This document shows, one piece after another, positions 7,862 through 16,129 of a DNA stretch of 64,000 nucleotides. Source of the stretch: Pseudoalteromonas sp. CO133X. Lineage in GTDB: Bacteria > Pseudomonadota > Gammaproteobacteria > Enterobacterales > Alteromonadaceae. Each line of letters starts with the position of its first letter. Positions within the stretch are counted from its first letter, which is position 1. The stretch is from positions 62,001 through 126,000 of the forward strand of contig SGPE01000024.1 in assembly GCA_004208945.1 (NCBI GenBank). Reading direction: 5' to 3'. The notes under the pieces are model-generated. The model was given only the letters and a program-made list of their open reading frames with translations, was not told the origin of the DNA and did not search any database. Position numbers and translations under genes: made by a program.

Positions 7862-10132
7862 TTATATCTTTGCGCGTATACCTACAGCGATACTGCGCCC
7901 TGGTTGTGGCGCTAGATAGCGTAGATAACTTTGGTGAGGGCGAATTTCTTGGTTTGTAAGATTATTGATATTTATAAAAAATTCATTCTCAAAACCAAAC
8001 AGTGAACGACTATAACTAAAATTAGCGCCTAAGCTATAGTAACTTGGTGATGCGTGTTCAAACTTTGCAAGTTGTTGTTGCGCTTTGTTGTGTTGGTAAT
8101 CAACTGACGCCTTAAAACTTTCAAATTGCCAATGCACTGCAGCCCCATAGCTGTCGGCTGGCGTGCGAGGAATACTGTCTCCTTCCAGTCGACGACGAAA
8201 GTACTCAGCCATTTGCGCCTCGTCTGGATTAAAAAAAGCCTCAGGTGTGAAGGGGTTATAGCTTCCATCAAATTGATAGACTGGGGTGTTTTTTGTTTCA
8301 TCTACATAAGCGCTAAAGCTAAAATCGCCTATGTTTTGCGTATTGAGTGTGTAATTAAGCTCAACCTCAAAGCCTTTATTGAGTGTATCCGCTTGACGCC
8401 ACTCTTTGACATAAACACCTCCTCTGTTGACGCCTGTGCTGCCAAGATAAATATAGTTATCGTAGTTATTTTCGTACCAATTGGCGGTAATACTTAGGTT
8501 TTTAAATTGCAAACCTGTGCCAAACTCTTCTGCTTTATTGCTCTCTTTTTTGAGATTTGAGTTGCCTTGCTCTTCAATTAAAAGTGCGTAGTGAGGATTG
8601 CTTGCATAAAGCTCATTCATGCCAGGTGCACGCTCAGCGTGAGTGAGACTTGCAGCAATATACCAAAATGAAGTGATGTCCCAATTTAAAGAAACCAAGT
8701 GGTTGAATAGGTCATATTTATTATTTTGAACCAGTGCTCCAAGGCCTCGGCCTGGTTGATAGTGACTATTAATAGTGGGTGTGTACTTTACTTCTTCGTA
8801 GCGTGCGCCAAGTTGAAGTGAAAGAGGTCCAAACGCTGCGTTTTGCATCATATAGGCAGCTTCGCGCTTGGCTTTAATATCTGGCAAATAGTTATTGTTA
8901 CCACTGCCTTGCTTTTCACTTTGGTCTATAAACAGGCCAAATGTACCGGTGAATTGTTCACTGAATTGGTAGTTTAAAGTTGGGCTAATTTGCCAGTTTT
9001 TCAAAATGAATTTATTTACTCTAAGGTGATCAAGGTTTTCGTCATCTGATTGTTTTGAGTAGGCTGCTTTTACATTAAACTGGTTCAAGTATGAATTAGC
9101 TGAAAATTGTTTTTGGTAAAGTGCATCAATTCGATATTGCGATGAGTAAATTCGAATATTTCCTGACTGGTTACTCTGTTGTGTGTCATGTGAGTGTTCT
9201 CGTTCGCGTATCGGGTGAATAAACCCAGGTATTGCACGGTTGGCGGCATTATAATTCACAGATAAACCGAAAAGCTGCTCATGTTCAAAACGTTGACTCC
9301 CCCCAAACGTTAAATTGGTTTGGTAATAACTTGAATTGACCACTTTGTTTGCAGAGTTAGCAAGCTGGTGAGTAATAATTTGCTCATCAATGGGTGTCAC
9401 ATCAACAAATTTGGTGCCGTCATGTTCCCAAGTGGGTCTTGCGAGAGAAACCTGACATTGGCTCGTCAGTTGGCTATTTAAAACTAGTTTCCCCCAGTTG
9501 GAGCAATCAGCAGCCTTTGCTGTATTAGGAATTTTATAGTCACTGTGTTCTCGGTAGAGCAGGTTTACGTTATACGCAAAGTCATTTTGCTGACCACCTA
9601 GCGTACTAAGTAAAGAGGTTGCAGCATTATAACCCGTTTGAATTTCTACCTTGTCTTCTTTTTCGGCTTCTTGTTGTAAAGGTATGCGACCATCATTAAC
9701 ATCAACAATACCCGCCATAGCTTCACCGCCAAAAGGAATTGTTGCACGTGCCCCTTTTAGAACAGTAATAGACTCAGCAAAAAAGGGTTCTATGGGAATG
9801 AGTTGATCATCGCTGATCGCTGACATATCACGAATTGGCATACCATTGCTTGTGATTAACACGCGTTGCCCACCTTGCCCCCTAATTTGCGGTCGACCCG
9901 CAGAAGATCCAAAAAAACTGCTACTTACACTTGGAGTTTGCGATAGAGTATCACCTAAGGTCGATGCTTTTTGTTGCGCTAATAGCTCGCCAGATAGAAC
10001 CGATTTACCCACAACAATTTGACTCACGGGAGAGTAGTCTTTTACATAGCTATTTACTTCAATGTGTTCAATGTCTTGTGCATACAGCGGGGCCGATAAT
10101 CCTATGCAGAGGATAGGGGATTTGAGTCTCAT
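7862..10132 (-). CDS. TonB-dependent outer-membrane receptor, probable zinc (ZnuD-like) receptor
   Basis: 756 residues. A short signal peptide (ends PLYA) precedes a plug domain (about 35-160: TLGDTLSQTPSVSSSFFGSSAGRP... SITVLKGARATIPFG) and a 22-strand barrel ending in aromatic-rich strands. An extracellular loop contains HPIREREHSHD, rich in potential metal ligands, and a Cys pair (DCSNWG...SQC). A near-consensus Zur operator lies just upstream of the start, so high-affinity zinc uptake is the best inference; heme or siderophore uptake cannot be excluded. The gene is monocistronic, ending at the bidirectional terminator. No inner-membrane zinc transporter is nearby. Confidence 0.8.
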   Translation of the reverse strand: MRLKSPILCIGLSAPLYAQDIEHIEVNSYVKDYSPVSQIVVGKSVLSGELLAQQKASTLGDTLSQTPSVSSSFFGSSAGRPQIRGQGGQRVLITSNGMPIRDMSAISDDQLIPIEPFFAESITVLKGARATIPFGGEAMAGIVDVNDGRIPLQQEAEKEDKVEIQTGYNAATSLLSTLGGQQNDFAYNVNLLYREHSDYKIPNTAKAADCSNWGKLVLNSQLTSQCQVSLARPTWEHDGTKFVDVTPIDEQIITHQLANSANKVVNSSYYQTNLTFGGSQRFEHEQLFGLSVNYNAANRAIPGFIHPIREREHSHDTQQSNQSGNIRIYSSQYRIDALYQKQFSANSYLNQFNVKAAYSKQSDDENLDHLRVNKFILKNWQISPTLNYQFSEQFTGTFGLFIDQSEKQGSGNNNYLPDIKAKREAAYMMQNAAFGPLSLQLGARYEEVKYTPTINSHYQPGRGLGALVQNNKYDLFNHLVSLNWDITSFWYIAASLTHAERAPGMNELYASNPHYALLIEEQGNSNLKKESNKAEEFGTGLQFKNLSITANWYENNYDNYIYLGSTGVNRGGVYVKEWRQADTLNKGFEVELNYTLNTQNIGDFSFSAYVDETKNTPVYQFDGSYNPFTPEAFFNPDEAQMAEYFRRRLEGDSIPRTPADSYGAAVHWQFESFKASVDYQHNKAQQQLAKFEHASPSYYSLGANFSYSRSLFGFENEFFININNLTNQEIRPHQSYLRYLAPQPGRSIAVGIRAKI

Positions 10133-10149
10133 TATTCACTCTTTGATAT

Positions 10150-10162
10150 GTTATAGTGTATC
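10150..10162 (-). promoter_or_regulatory. Candidate Zur box upstream of TonB receptor
   Basis: GTTATAGTGTATC matches the gammaproteobacterial Zur core GTTATANTATAAC at 10 of 12 defined positions. It lies inside a longer near-palindrome (10143-10164, TTGATA...TATCAA), immediately upstream of the ribosome binding site of the receptor gene, where binding would block expression. Confidence 0.6.
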
Positions 10163-10253
10163 AATTTTACTTTGTATCTGAATGAGGTTCAAATGATAGA
10201 TTCACTATTAAATCTAGCTTTATTTAAAAATGTTTTACTTTAGGACAGGTTAG

Positions 10254-10278
10254 CGTGCTCCACTTATTAGGGAGCACG
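10254..10278 (-). terminator. Hairpin after DUF533 gene
   Basis: An 8-bp stem CGTGCTCC / GGAGCACG with a 9-nt loop, 17 bp past the stop codon of the DUF533 gene. No clean T tract follows, so function as a terminator is tentative. Confidence 0.4.
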
Positions 10279-10294
10279 GTAGATTTTTAAAGCA

Positions 10295-10939
10295 TTACTG
10301 AGGGAGTTGTTGGTGGATGTTATCAACCAGTTCATTTGGAATACATAATTGATTTGCTAACGCTTCTAAATAATGTTTAGAGATACTCTGATTTAAGTCA
10401 ATGGCACTAGCGCTTGCAACGTACACTTCAATGCCCATTTGAGCGTTGGGTACAGCATTAACAAGTTCTGATAATTGCATGGGTTTTCTTAGTTCATCGA
10501 ACAACATCGCTTTTTCTTGTGCGCTCAGTTCTAGGGTATCGACTTGTGCAAAAATCTTTTGTCTCTCTGTGTCATCGATATGCCCATCTGCATAGGCGGC
10601 AGCGATCATTGCTCGCATTAATAAGAGTTGCCCGTCGGTGTGGTTATCATCAATGACTTCATTAAATGAATGCTCTGGCATTGCTGCCGGAGTAAAGTCA
10701 AAAGTGCGCGAGGAGGTGGGTTTAGCTGCTGTTGGTTTTTGCTCTGAATATTGTTTATATGCTTTCCAAGCTAGGCCACCAATGGCAGCAAGCGCGCCAT
10801 ATTTTATAGCCTTTTTACCTGTTTTCTTGCTTTTTCCTCCCATCATGCTTGTAAGTCCACTACCAGCCACACCACCTAGCAAGCCACTCAGCGCACCAGA
10901 TTTGTTTAAGTTACCTACCAGTTTTTGCAAGTCTTTCAT
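10295..10939 (-). CDS. DUF533 (YebE-like/TerB-like) protein
   Basis: 214 residues. The N-terminal 60 residues are Gly-rich (GALSGLLGGVAGSGLTSMMGG) followed by a short hydrophobic stretch (YGALAAIGGLAWKAY), as in the inner-membrane protein YebE. The C-terminal half (about 105-214) is a helical TerB-like domain with the MRAMIAAAYADGHIDDTERQ motif, an acidic metal-binding-type loop. A strong AAGGAG ribosome binding site precedes ATG 10939. In enterobacteria homologues respond to envelope stress; the molecular role is unknown. Confidence 0.8.
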   Translation of the reverse strand: MKDLQKLVGNLNKSGALSGLLGGVAGSGLTSMMGGKSKKTGKKAIKYGALAAIGGLAWKAYKQYSEQKPTAAKPTSSRTFDFTPAAMPEHSFNEVIDDNHTDGQLLLMRAMIAAAYADGHIDDTERQKIFAQVDTLELSAQEKAMLFDELRKPMQLSELVNAVPNAQMGIEVYVASASAIDLNQSISKHYLEALANQLCIPNELVDNIHQQLPQ

Positions 10940-11076
10940 TGTTGTCTCCTTATCATCTACTGCTCAGAGTAGAGTTTTTAGAAACAAAATTAAATATGTT
11001 TAATGTTACAAAGCATGATAGCTCGTATTTTTTTGACTTCTTAAGTTAATAAAAAACAATGTTAAACATTCTTTAT

Positions 11077-11095
11077 TTTATGATAATCATAAAAT
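11077..11095. promoter_or_regulatory. 19-bp perfect palindrome upstream of XRE gene
   Basis: TTTTATGAT-A-ATCATAAAA is a perfect dyad around one central base. It ends 5 bp before a TTGACA hexamer (11101-11106), as expected for an operator. It contains GATAATCAT, so a Fur-type regulator is possible, but autoregulation by the XRE protein is equally plausible. Confidence 0.5.
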
Positions 11096-11100
11096 ATAGT

Positions 11101-11127
11101 TTGACAGTCATAAACTGGTTGTATAGT
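11101..11127 (+). promoter_or_regulatory. Sigma-70-like promoter of XRE/membrane-protein pair
   Basis: TTGACA (11101-11106) and TATAGT (11122-11127) with a 15-bp spacer, which is short. Transcription would start within a few bases of the ATG at 11137, leaving almost no leader. Confidence 0.5.
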
Positions 11128-11136
11128 TTTTGAACT

Positions 11137-11361
11137 ATGAAAATACGTATTAATTTAGATGTTGAATTAGCAAAGAACAAAATGCAGCTCAAAGAGTTGT
11201 CGCGACGTATTGGTATTTCTATGACCAACCTCTCTTTGCTCAAAAACTCAAAAGTGAAGGCTATTCGCTTTAGTACACTTGCGGCCATTTGTGAGGCATT
11301 AAATTGCCAACCAGGCGATATTTTAGAGTACCAAAAGGATAGCGACGAAGATGATAAATAA
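11137..11361 (+). CDS. XRE/Cro-CI-type small DNA-binding protein
   Basis: 74 residues, nearly all of it one helix-turn-helix domain of the HTH_26 (YozG-like) type: LKELSRRIGISMTNLSLLKNSKVKAIRFSTLAAICEALNCQPGDILEY. This family usually sits beside a multi-spanning membrane protein of the DUF2975 kind, as here, with 20 bp between the two genes. It probably autoregulates the pair. There is no Shine-Dalgarno sequence; the promoter places the transcript start almost at the ATG. Confidence 0.85.
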   Translation: MKIRINLDVELAKNKMQLKELSRRIGISMTNLSLLKNSKVKAIRFSTLAAICEALNCQPGDILEYQKDSDEDDK

Positions 11362-11381
11362 AGCAGAACTTAGGAGCGCAA

Positions 11382-11996
11382 ATGCTTAATCGTGATTTTT
11401 TACTACCAGGAATAGCGGCGGGGGTGTTAGCTGTTATATTTCCTATGTATTGGATTTCAATTTTTGGCAACACACTCGAAGGATTAGGTGAAGCACTGAA
11501 GCTTGATCTACAAAGCTTGAGCTTCTCTGATGCTGTATTTGTGCTACTAGGTGCGTTAGAAATATATGTGTATCTAAGCTTACGTAAAGCACTTAAAGAT
11601 ATGTTTGATGTCGAAATTGTACGTATTATGTTATGTATATTAGCTGTATTGGTTTTATCGTTTCATGCAACAGTTTTGTGTGATGTTTTCCTTGCTGTGA
11701 GTAGTGAAACTGTTTCGGCTGCTACTGCTGAAACGGTGGCAGGTATCGCCATGATAGTATCCGCTGGCAGTCTTGGGTTGTATGCCTTAGTTGGGTTAAT
11801 AACCGCAGCTTTATTATTAACAAAACGTCATGGTACGCCCACTTTATTGACGGTTTTTTCAGTACTTTTATTGATTATGTGTATTTTCCAACTTACCGTG
11901 ATATTTGCATATATGAACCTAGTTTTATTCCCTGTTGCGTTAATTGTTTTAATGATCTTCTTTATAAAAAAACCAGAGTTAGTCGAGGTTGTGTAA
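11382..11996 (+). CDS. Multi-spanning membrane protein paired with XRE regulator (DUF2975-like)
   Basis: 204 residues with about five or six hydrophobic segments and short loops, without catalytic motifs. It follows the XRE gene by 20 bp with a good AGGAG ribosome binding site. The pairing of an HTH_26 regulator with a DUF2975-type membrane protein is widespread, though the usual order is membrane protein first. Residues that would confirm DUF2975 are not clear enough to be certain. Function unknown. Confidence 0.7.
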   Translation: MLNRDFLLPGIAAGVLAVIFPMYWISIFGNTLEGLGEALKLDLQSLSFSDAVFVLLGALEIYVYLSLRKALKDMFDVEIVRIMLCILAVLVLSFHATVLCDVFLAVSSETVSAATAETVAGIAMIVSAGSLGLYALVGLITAALLLTKRHGTPTLLTVFSVLLLIMCIFQLTVIFAYMNLVLFPVALIVLMIFFIKKPELVEVV

Positions 11997-12009
11997 CAAT
12001 TAATAAGGT

Positions 12010-12045
12010 TATGCTACTGGAACATACCAGTAGCATAGGCATTTT
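12010..12045. terminator. Terminator between convergent membrane-protein and azurin genes
   Basis: An 11-bp stem (12010-12020 with 12027-12037, ATGCTACTGG/CCAGTAGCAT) and a 6-nt loop, followed on the plus strand by GGCATTTTT. Confidence 0.75.
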
Positions 12046-12494
12046 TAGCTGAGCGAGAATGTTCCTTGCATTATTGCGTAGTGACCAGGGTATGAGCAGA
12101 AGAATGCATAGCTTTCACCTTCTTTTAATAGGCTTGTTTTAAATGTGACACTTGTTTGTTCACCTCCACCGATGATTTTGGTTGCAGCGAGAACACGCTC
12201 ATCACCCGGTTTAAGGTAGTTTTTATCAAGCCCTGCACTCATACCGTCACTGGCAATATCAGGAATATTAGCTTGTTTCGATAACACCCAATTATGACCC
12301 ATCGCATTGGCAGGAAGTGTTCCTGTGTGCTTTAACGTTACAGTGACCTCTTCACAGCTTTTTGGGGCTGATAATGACTTAGTTGAAAATTGCATCATAT
12401 CATTTGACTCAATTGTTAATTCACACTCGTTGGCATTTGCTGATGCAGCCAATACGAATAAAAGTGAGCCTATGGTTAGTTGTGTGATCTTCAT
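12045..12494 (-). CDS. Azurin (periplasmic blue copper protein)
   Basis: 149 residues from ATG 12494, chosen because GGAGAAATCC precedes it and a signal peptide (ending near ANA) starts there; the longer open frame has no such signals. All type-1 copper ligands are present: His67 (MGHNW), Cys133, His138 and Met142 (CSYPGHYAIM). Cys24 and Cys47 match the structural disulfide. Azurins pass single electrons in the periplasm. Only 37 bp separate it from the upstream hugZ-like gene and no promoter fits in that space, so it is probably transcribed with the heme-uptake operon, an unusual context. Confidence 0.93.
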   Translation of the reverse strand: MKITQLTIGSLLFVLAASANANECELTIESNDMMQFSTKSLSAPKSCEEVTVTLKHTGTLPANAMGHNWVLSKQANIPDIASDGMSAGLDKNYLKPGDERVLAATKIIGGGEQTSVTFKTSLLKEGESYAFFCSYPGHYAIMQGTFSLS

Positions 12495-12531
12495 GGATTT
12501 CTCCTTGGGTTTATAGTTCGCATTAGAAAGG

Positions 12532-13254
12532 TTAAACAGTACTTCTTGCTTCTTTAGTAAGCTGAACAAGTGCAACACGTACTGCTTGTGGGCTATCACA
12601 TTTCTCACTAAAAGGAATGTAGTAGTTTCTCTTGTGGCTTCTGATATAACAGCCTTGTGGTAATAAGCCATTCATGACAGGTGCATGGGCATCTACCTTG
12701 TAATGGTGTTTTAAGATCAATCCCATAGCGTCTTGATGATCTTCGTTCATATGATCGATCATCTGTTGTTCTTGGGTGTTATCCCACACTTTTTTCGCTG
12801 ATTGCCATTCGTCTTTTTCTATCCAGAAAATTTTGCCAAATCCACCAATATAGCGAATACGCACAGGATCAAGTTGCCATAAGTTAAAGTCATGGGCACT
12901 ACGGTATGTATCAGCTTCAGGGTAAAGGGCAATGTATTTATTCAGCAATTCATCAGCGAATGCTTGAGGTACTTTAGAGCCGTCACCCACAATTGTTACT
13001 CGGCCATGTTCGTTTTGATCCCCTGTATCGGCAGCATCAAAAACGGTGAGGCTCATGCGCTTGTCGTGAGTTAGGTTTTTGGTGTGTTGTGCAATATCGC
13101 TAATAAAAAAATAAAGTTTGCCTTGCTCATCACACATATAAGGCGTGACAGAACCAAATGGATAACCACGTAAATTATATGAAAGGGTCGACATAACACC
13201 GCTATTTTTTTTATATACCAATTGTTTGGCATGATGGACTGCTTGTGTTCTCAT
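12532..13254 (-). CDS. hugZ: HugZ-like heme utilisation protein
   Basis: 240 residues. The N-terminal two thirds form a split beta-barrel of the pyridoxamine-phosphate-oxidase fold (GVMSTLSYNLRGYPFGSVTPY, about 19-39), and the C-terminal part is the helical DUF2470-type domain with MIDHMNEDHQDAM (about 165-177). HugZ/HutZ proteins bind and degrade heme in the cytoplasm and release iron. The start codon overlaps the hmuV stop by 4 bp (ATGA), so it is translationally coupled to the heme transporter, which supports the assignment. Confidence 0.85.
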   Translation of the reverse strand: MRTQAVHHAKQLVYKKNSGVMSTLSYNLRGYPFGSVTPYMCDEQGKLYFFISDIAQHTKNLTHDKRMSLTVFDAADTGDQNEHGRVTIVGDGSKVPQAFADELLNKYIALYPEADTYRSAHDFNLWQLDPVRIRYIGGFGKIFWIEKDEWQSAKKVWDNTQEQQMIDHMNEDHQDAMGLILKHHYKVDAHAPVMNGLLPQGCYIRSHKRNYYIPFSEKCDSPQAVRVALVQLTKEARSTV

Positions 13255-14039
13255 AAAAACTCCTGACGTTGAGAATAGATCATAGGGGCGTCATGCAATG
13301 GATGAGGCTTAACCTGCAATGGCATGGCATAAATATGATTTAAATTTTGTTCTGTAAGGACATCGGGTGTAGCACCGGATGCTAAAATCTGTTTTTGATG
13401 CAACATGATAATGTCGCTGGTATACAGGCCGGCTAAGTTTAGGTCATGAATCGCGATGATAGCTGCATTTCCCATGTCTACGAAGTGCTTTACGCAACTT
13501 AGCAGAGTATGTTGATGGCGCATATCAAGGGCAGATGTTGGCTCATCAAGAAGCATCAGCTTAGGCTCGCTATTATCACTAAAAGCATCAAGTTGCGCTA
13601 AACAACGGGCCATACTGACCCGTTGTAGTTCTCCACCCGATAGCGCAGTTGTACGACGTTCCTTCAAATGACTAAGTTCCATAAAGTCGATATATTGAGC
13701 TACTTTTTTGGCACTTTGTTTAGCTGACTCTTTGTATGAATAACGACCCATTGCAACCAGTTCTTGTACTGTAAAAGCAAAACCCAATTGCTGAGACTGC
13801 ATGACAACAGCGCGTTTATGTGCCAATTCTATTTGACTATAGTGCGCTAAAGGTTGATTGTGTAATGTCACATCTCCTTGATAGGGGATAGTTCCTGCGA
13901 GAGTATGTATAAGAGTTGATTTACCGGCGCCGTTTTCGCCTATCAAACCAACACATTGACCTACCTTTACCTCGCCGGTGATATTTTGCAAGATGCGTGT
14001 TTTGCCGTAGCTGACATTAAGATTTCTAAAACTAAGCAC
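13251..14039 (-). CDS. hmuV: Hemin ABC transporter ATP-binding protein HmuV
   Basis: 262 residues of an ABC ATPase: Walker A GENGAGKST (34-42), signature LSGGELQRV, Walker B LMLLDEPTS, and the switch His in AIHDL. It energises heme import by the BtuCD-type transporter. It begins with GTG at 14039, preceded by GGAGG, and overlaps hmuU by 8 bp; it overlaps hugZ by 4 bp at its end. The heme assignment comes from the neighbours, because the ATPase alone could serve B12 or siderophore uptake. Confidence 0.9.
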   Translation of the reverse strand: MLSFRNLNVSYGKTRILQNITGEVKVGQCVGLIGENGAGKSTLIHTLAGTIPYQGDVTLHNQPLAHYSQIELAHKRAVVMQSQQLGFAFTVQELVAMGRYSYKESAKQSAKKVAQYIDFMELSHLKERRTTALSGGELQRVSMARCLAQLDAFSDNSEPKLMLLDEPTSALDMRHQHTLLSCVKHFVDMGNAAIIAIHDLNLAGLYTSDIIMLHQKQILASGATPDVLTEQNLNHIYAMPLQVKPHPLHDAPMIYSQRQEFL

Positions 14040-15090
14040 CTAGGCCTCCGTGTTTACTTTTAAGGATGAGGTAGATAAATAAAGGTGCACCAAGCAGGGC
14101 TGTGATAATACCAATGGGCAGCTCCGCTGGCATAACGAGCGTACGTGCAAGCCAATCAGAGAGCAGTAAAACAATAATCCCGAGTAGCATAGATAAGGGC
14201 ATCATTATTCGTAAATGCGGGCCCACCATGAGTCTTGCAATGTGAGGTACGACTAAACCTACAAAGCCAATTAAACCAGTTAGAGCAACACTTGCGCCAA
14301 CACCAAGGGCAACTAAGATAATGATTTGGAATTTAAGCGTGTGCGTATTGATCCCCAAATACTGTGCTTGCGATTCGCCAAGTAATAAACAATTCATGGG
14401 TTCTTTTAAGTACCAAAGACCGATAGCACTCATCAATAATAAAGGCATTGCTTGGCTTAGATTGGCCCAGTTTGCACCACCTAACGAGCCCATAGTCCAA
14501 TAGTTGATTAGTCTTAAAGCACTATCGTCGGCATAAAAACTCAATAAACCAATGAGTGCAAAGGCTAAAGCATTAATTGCAACGCCAACTAAAATCAATG
14601 TTGTTACATTTACTTGCCCTGCTTGTTTAGCAACTAAGTAAACAAATAGGGTGACAACGAATGCGCCAATAAATGCTGCATAGGGTAAGTATTTATTAGC
14701 TTGAAAATCAAATTGAGTACCTAACGCAATAAATGCAACAGCAACAACTGCAGCTCCTGAGCTAATGCCGATAATTGATGGATCAGCAAGGGGGTTACGG
14801 CACAGTGCTTGTGTTGCTGTGCCTGTTTGCGCTAAGACTAAACCTATCATTACAGCAAGCATGAAACGTGGCAGGCGTATTTGTGTTACCACGTTAATTT
14901 GTAGTGTATCAAACTGGGTAAAGTACTCAGGTGCAAGCCATGCGATTGCTAATTGCCAATCCCAGCCAGCAGGGCCAAAGCCTATGCTTACTAGAGATAA
15001 AACAGCAATACATAACACGCATGCAATAACCCACTTATTAGGAAAAAGCCGAGCAGTCATCTGCAAGGGTATCGAAGCTAATGTACTCAT
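14032..15090 (-). CDS. hmuU: Hemin ABC transporter permease HmuU
   Basis: 352 residues with about ten membrane segments, of the FecCD/BtuC permease family. Typical motifs are LPRFMLAVMIGLVLAQTGTA, RNPLADPSIIGISSGAA and GLIGFVGLVVPHIARL, the last being the coupling segment for the ATPase. The start overlaps the hmuT stop by 4 bp. Heme is the inferred substrate from the HmuT-like binding protein and HugZ. Confidence 0.9.
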   Translation of the reverse strand: MSTLASIPLQMTARLFPNKWVIACVLCIAVLSLVSIGFGPAGWDWQLAIAWLAPEYFTQFDTLQINVVTQIRLPRFMLAVMIGLVLAQTGTATQALCRNPLADPSIIGISSGAAVVAVAFIALGTQFDFQANKYLPYAAFIGAFVVTLFVYLVAKQAGQVNVTTLILVGVAINALAFALIGLLSFYADDSALRLINYWTMGSLGGANWANLSQAMPLLLMSAIGLWYLKEPMNCLLLGESQAQYLGINTHTLKFQIIILVALGVGASVALTGLIGFVGLVVPHIARLMVGPHLRIMMPLSMLLGIIVLLLSDWLARTLVMPAELPIGIITALLGAPLFIYLILKSKHGGLGA

Positions 15091-15896
15091 AGGTTATTTT
15101 TATAATTGCTGACTTGATTAATGGCCTGTGCAATGCGTGGTGTTAAACCTAATGATAATAAGCTGTCCATCACTAACAACTGACAACTTTGCGCTGCTTT
15201 TAATAGCGTTAAACTCGGTTGCTTACAAAATGCTTCTTTGCCACCAAGTGAATAGACTACGTGTGCAGGAGCAACAATAAAATCAGGCTGATTAACTGCA
15301 AGAATTTCGCTGTTTAATGGCTTAAAGCCGCGATGTGTTTTAGCCAAGTTTTTAATGCCTGCATAATCAAAGAGCATGTTTGGTACTGTATCAGTACCAG
15401 CAGCGACTAACCCACGGTCATTCGCAGATAAAAGAAAAAGCGCTTTGAGCTCAGTTTTTACCGCTTTTTTAGGTAAGGTTTGTTGAATTTTTTGGTTTAA
15501 AGCTTGGGCTTTTTTGCTAGCGTTTAGGTGATTACCTAATGTAGTAATCAAGTGTTGAAGATCATCCACGGTGTCTGGTTTTTTGTATACGCGTAAATTA
15601 ACACCTGTTGATGCAATTTGCTCTAAAACTTCAGGGCGGCCTGCACCTTCTAATGCAAATACAGCAGTAGGTTTAAGTGAAAGGACGCCTTCAGCGGCTA
15701 GATCCCTGTAATAACCGACTTGGGGTAGTTCAGTTGCTGCTTCAGGATACACACTCGACTGGTCAACTCCGACTAAGCTTTGTTGTTTTTCTAGTGCATA
15801 AATAATCTCAGTTAACGTGCCACCTGCGCTGACAATACGTTGCTCGGCAAACACAGTTTGAGAAAGTAGTAATAACACGACACTTAGGTATTTCAT
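15087..15896 (-). CDS. hmuT: Periplasmic hemin-binding protein HmuT
   Basis: 269 residues with a signal peptide ending VFA and the BtuF/HmuT fold. IVSAGGTLTEIIYAL (20-34), LVGVDQSSVYPEAA and LPQVGYYRDLAAEGVLSLKPT are signature segments of HmuT; the Tyr in VGYYR is where HmuT proteins carry an axial heme ligand. It is the first gene of hmuTUV-hugZ, and a near-consensus Fur box lies about 50 bp upstream. The outer-membrane heme receptor and its TonB/ExbBD partners are not in this stretch. Confidence 0.9.
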   Translation of the reverse strand: MKYLSVVLLLLSQTVFAEQRIVSAGGTLTEIIYALEKQQSLVGVDQSSVYPEAATELPQVGYYRDLAAEGVLSLKPTAVFALEGAGRPEVLEQIASTGVNLRVYKKPDTVDDLQHLITTLGNHLNASKKAQALNQKIQQTLPKKAVKTELKALFLLSANDRGLVAAGTDTVPNMLFDYAGIKNLAKTHRGFKPLNSEILAVNQPDFIVAPAHVVYSLGGKEAFCKQPSLTLLKAAQSCQLLVMDSLLSLGLTPRIAQAINQVSNYKNNL

Positions 15897-15944
15897 ACGC
15901 GAACTCCAATTTTGTTTGTTTCATTATATACACTCACTCGCAAA

Positions 15945-15959
15945 TGAAAATAATTATCA
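15945..15959 (-). promoter_or_regulatory. Fur box of the heme-uptake operon
   Basis: TGAAAATAATTATCA matches the 7-1-7 Fur consensus TGATAATNATTATCA with one mismatch. It lies 49 bp upstream of the hmuT ATG, in the expected promoter region. Confidence 0.8.
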
Positions 15960-16129
15960 TAACTAATTGGGTTTTGTGTTTTTACTTTTAAAAATGATTA
16001 GGAAGATTACGCTTTGCTCTTATGGCTAATTTATTGTGTTGCGCCCAGAAATTTATTTGAAAAACCAGTGTATTTAGCGTGATAGTTACTGGTACTATTT
16101 TGTCACGTGGGTAAAAAAGAGTGGGGCAT

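Noticed and set aside
8126..8497. 123-codon open frame antisense to the Zur-associated receptor
   Set aside because: Shadow of the receptor gene; composition is low-information and there is no start signal.
7862..10132. Assignment of this receptor as the outer-membrane heme receptor of the hmu operon
   Set aside because: It is separated by several unrelated genes, has a Zur-like rather than Fur-like site, and lacks the FRAP/NPNL-type heme receptor motifs.
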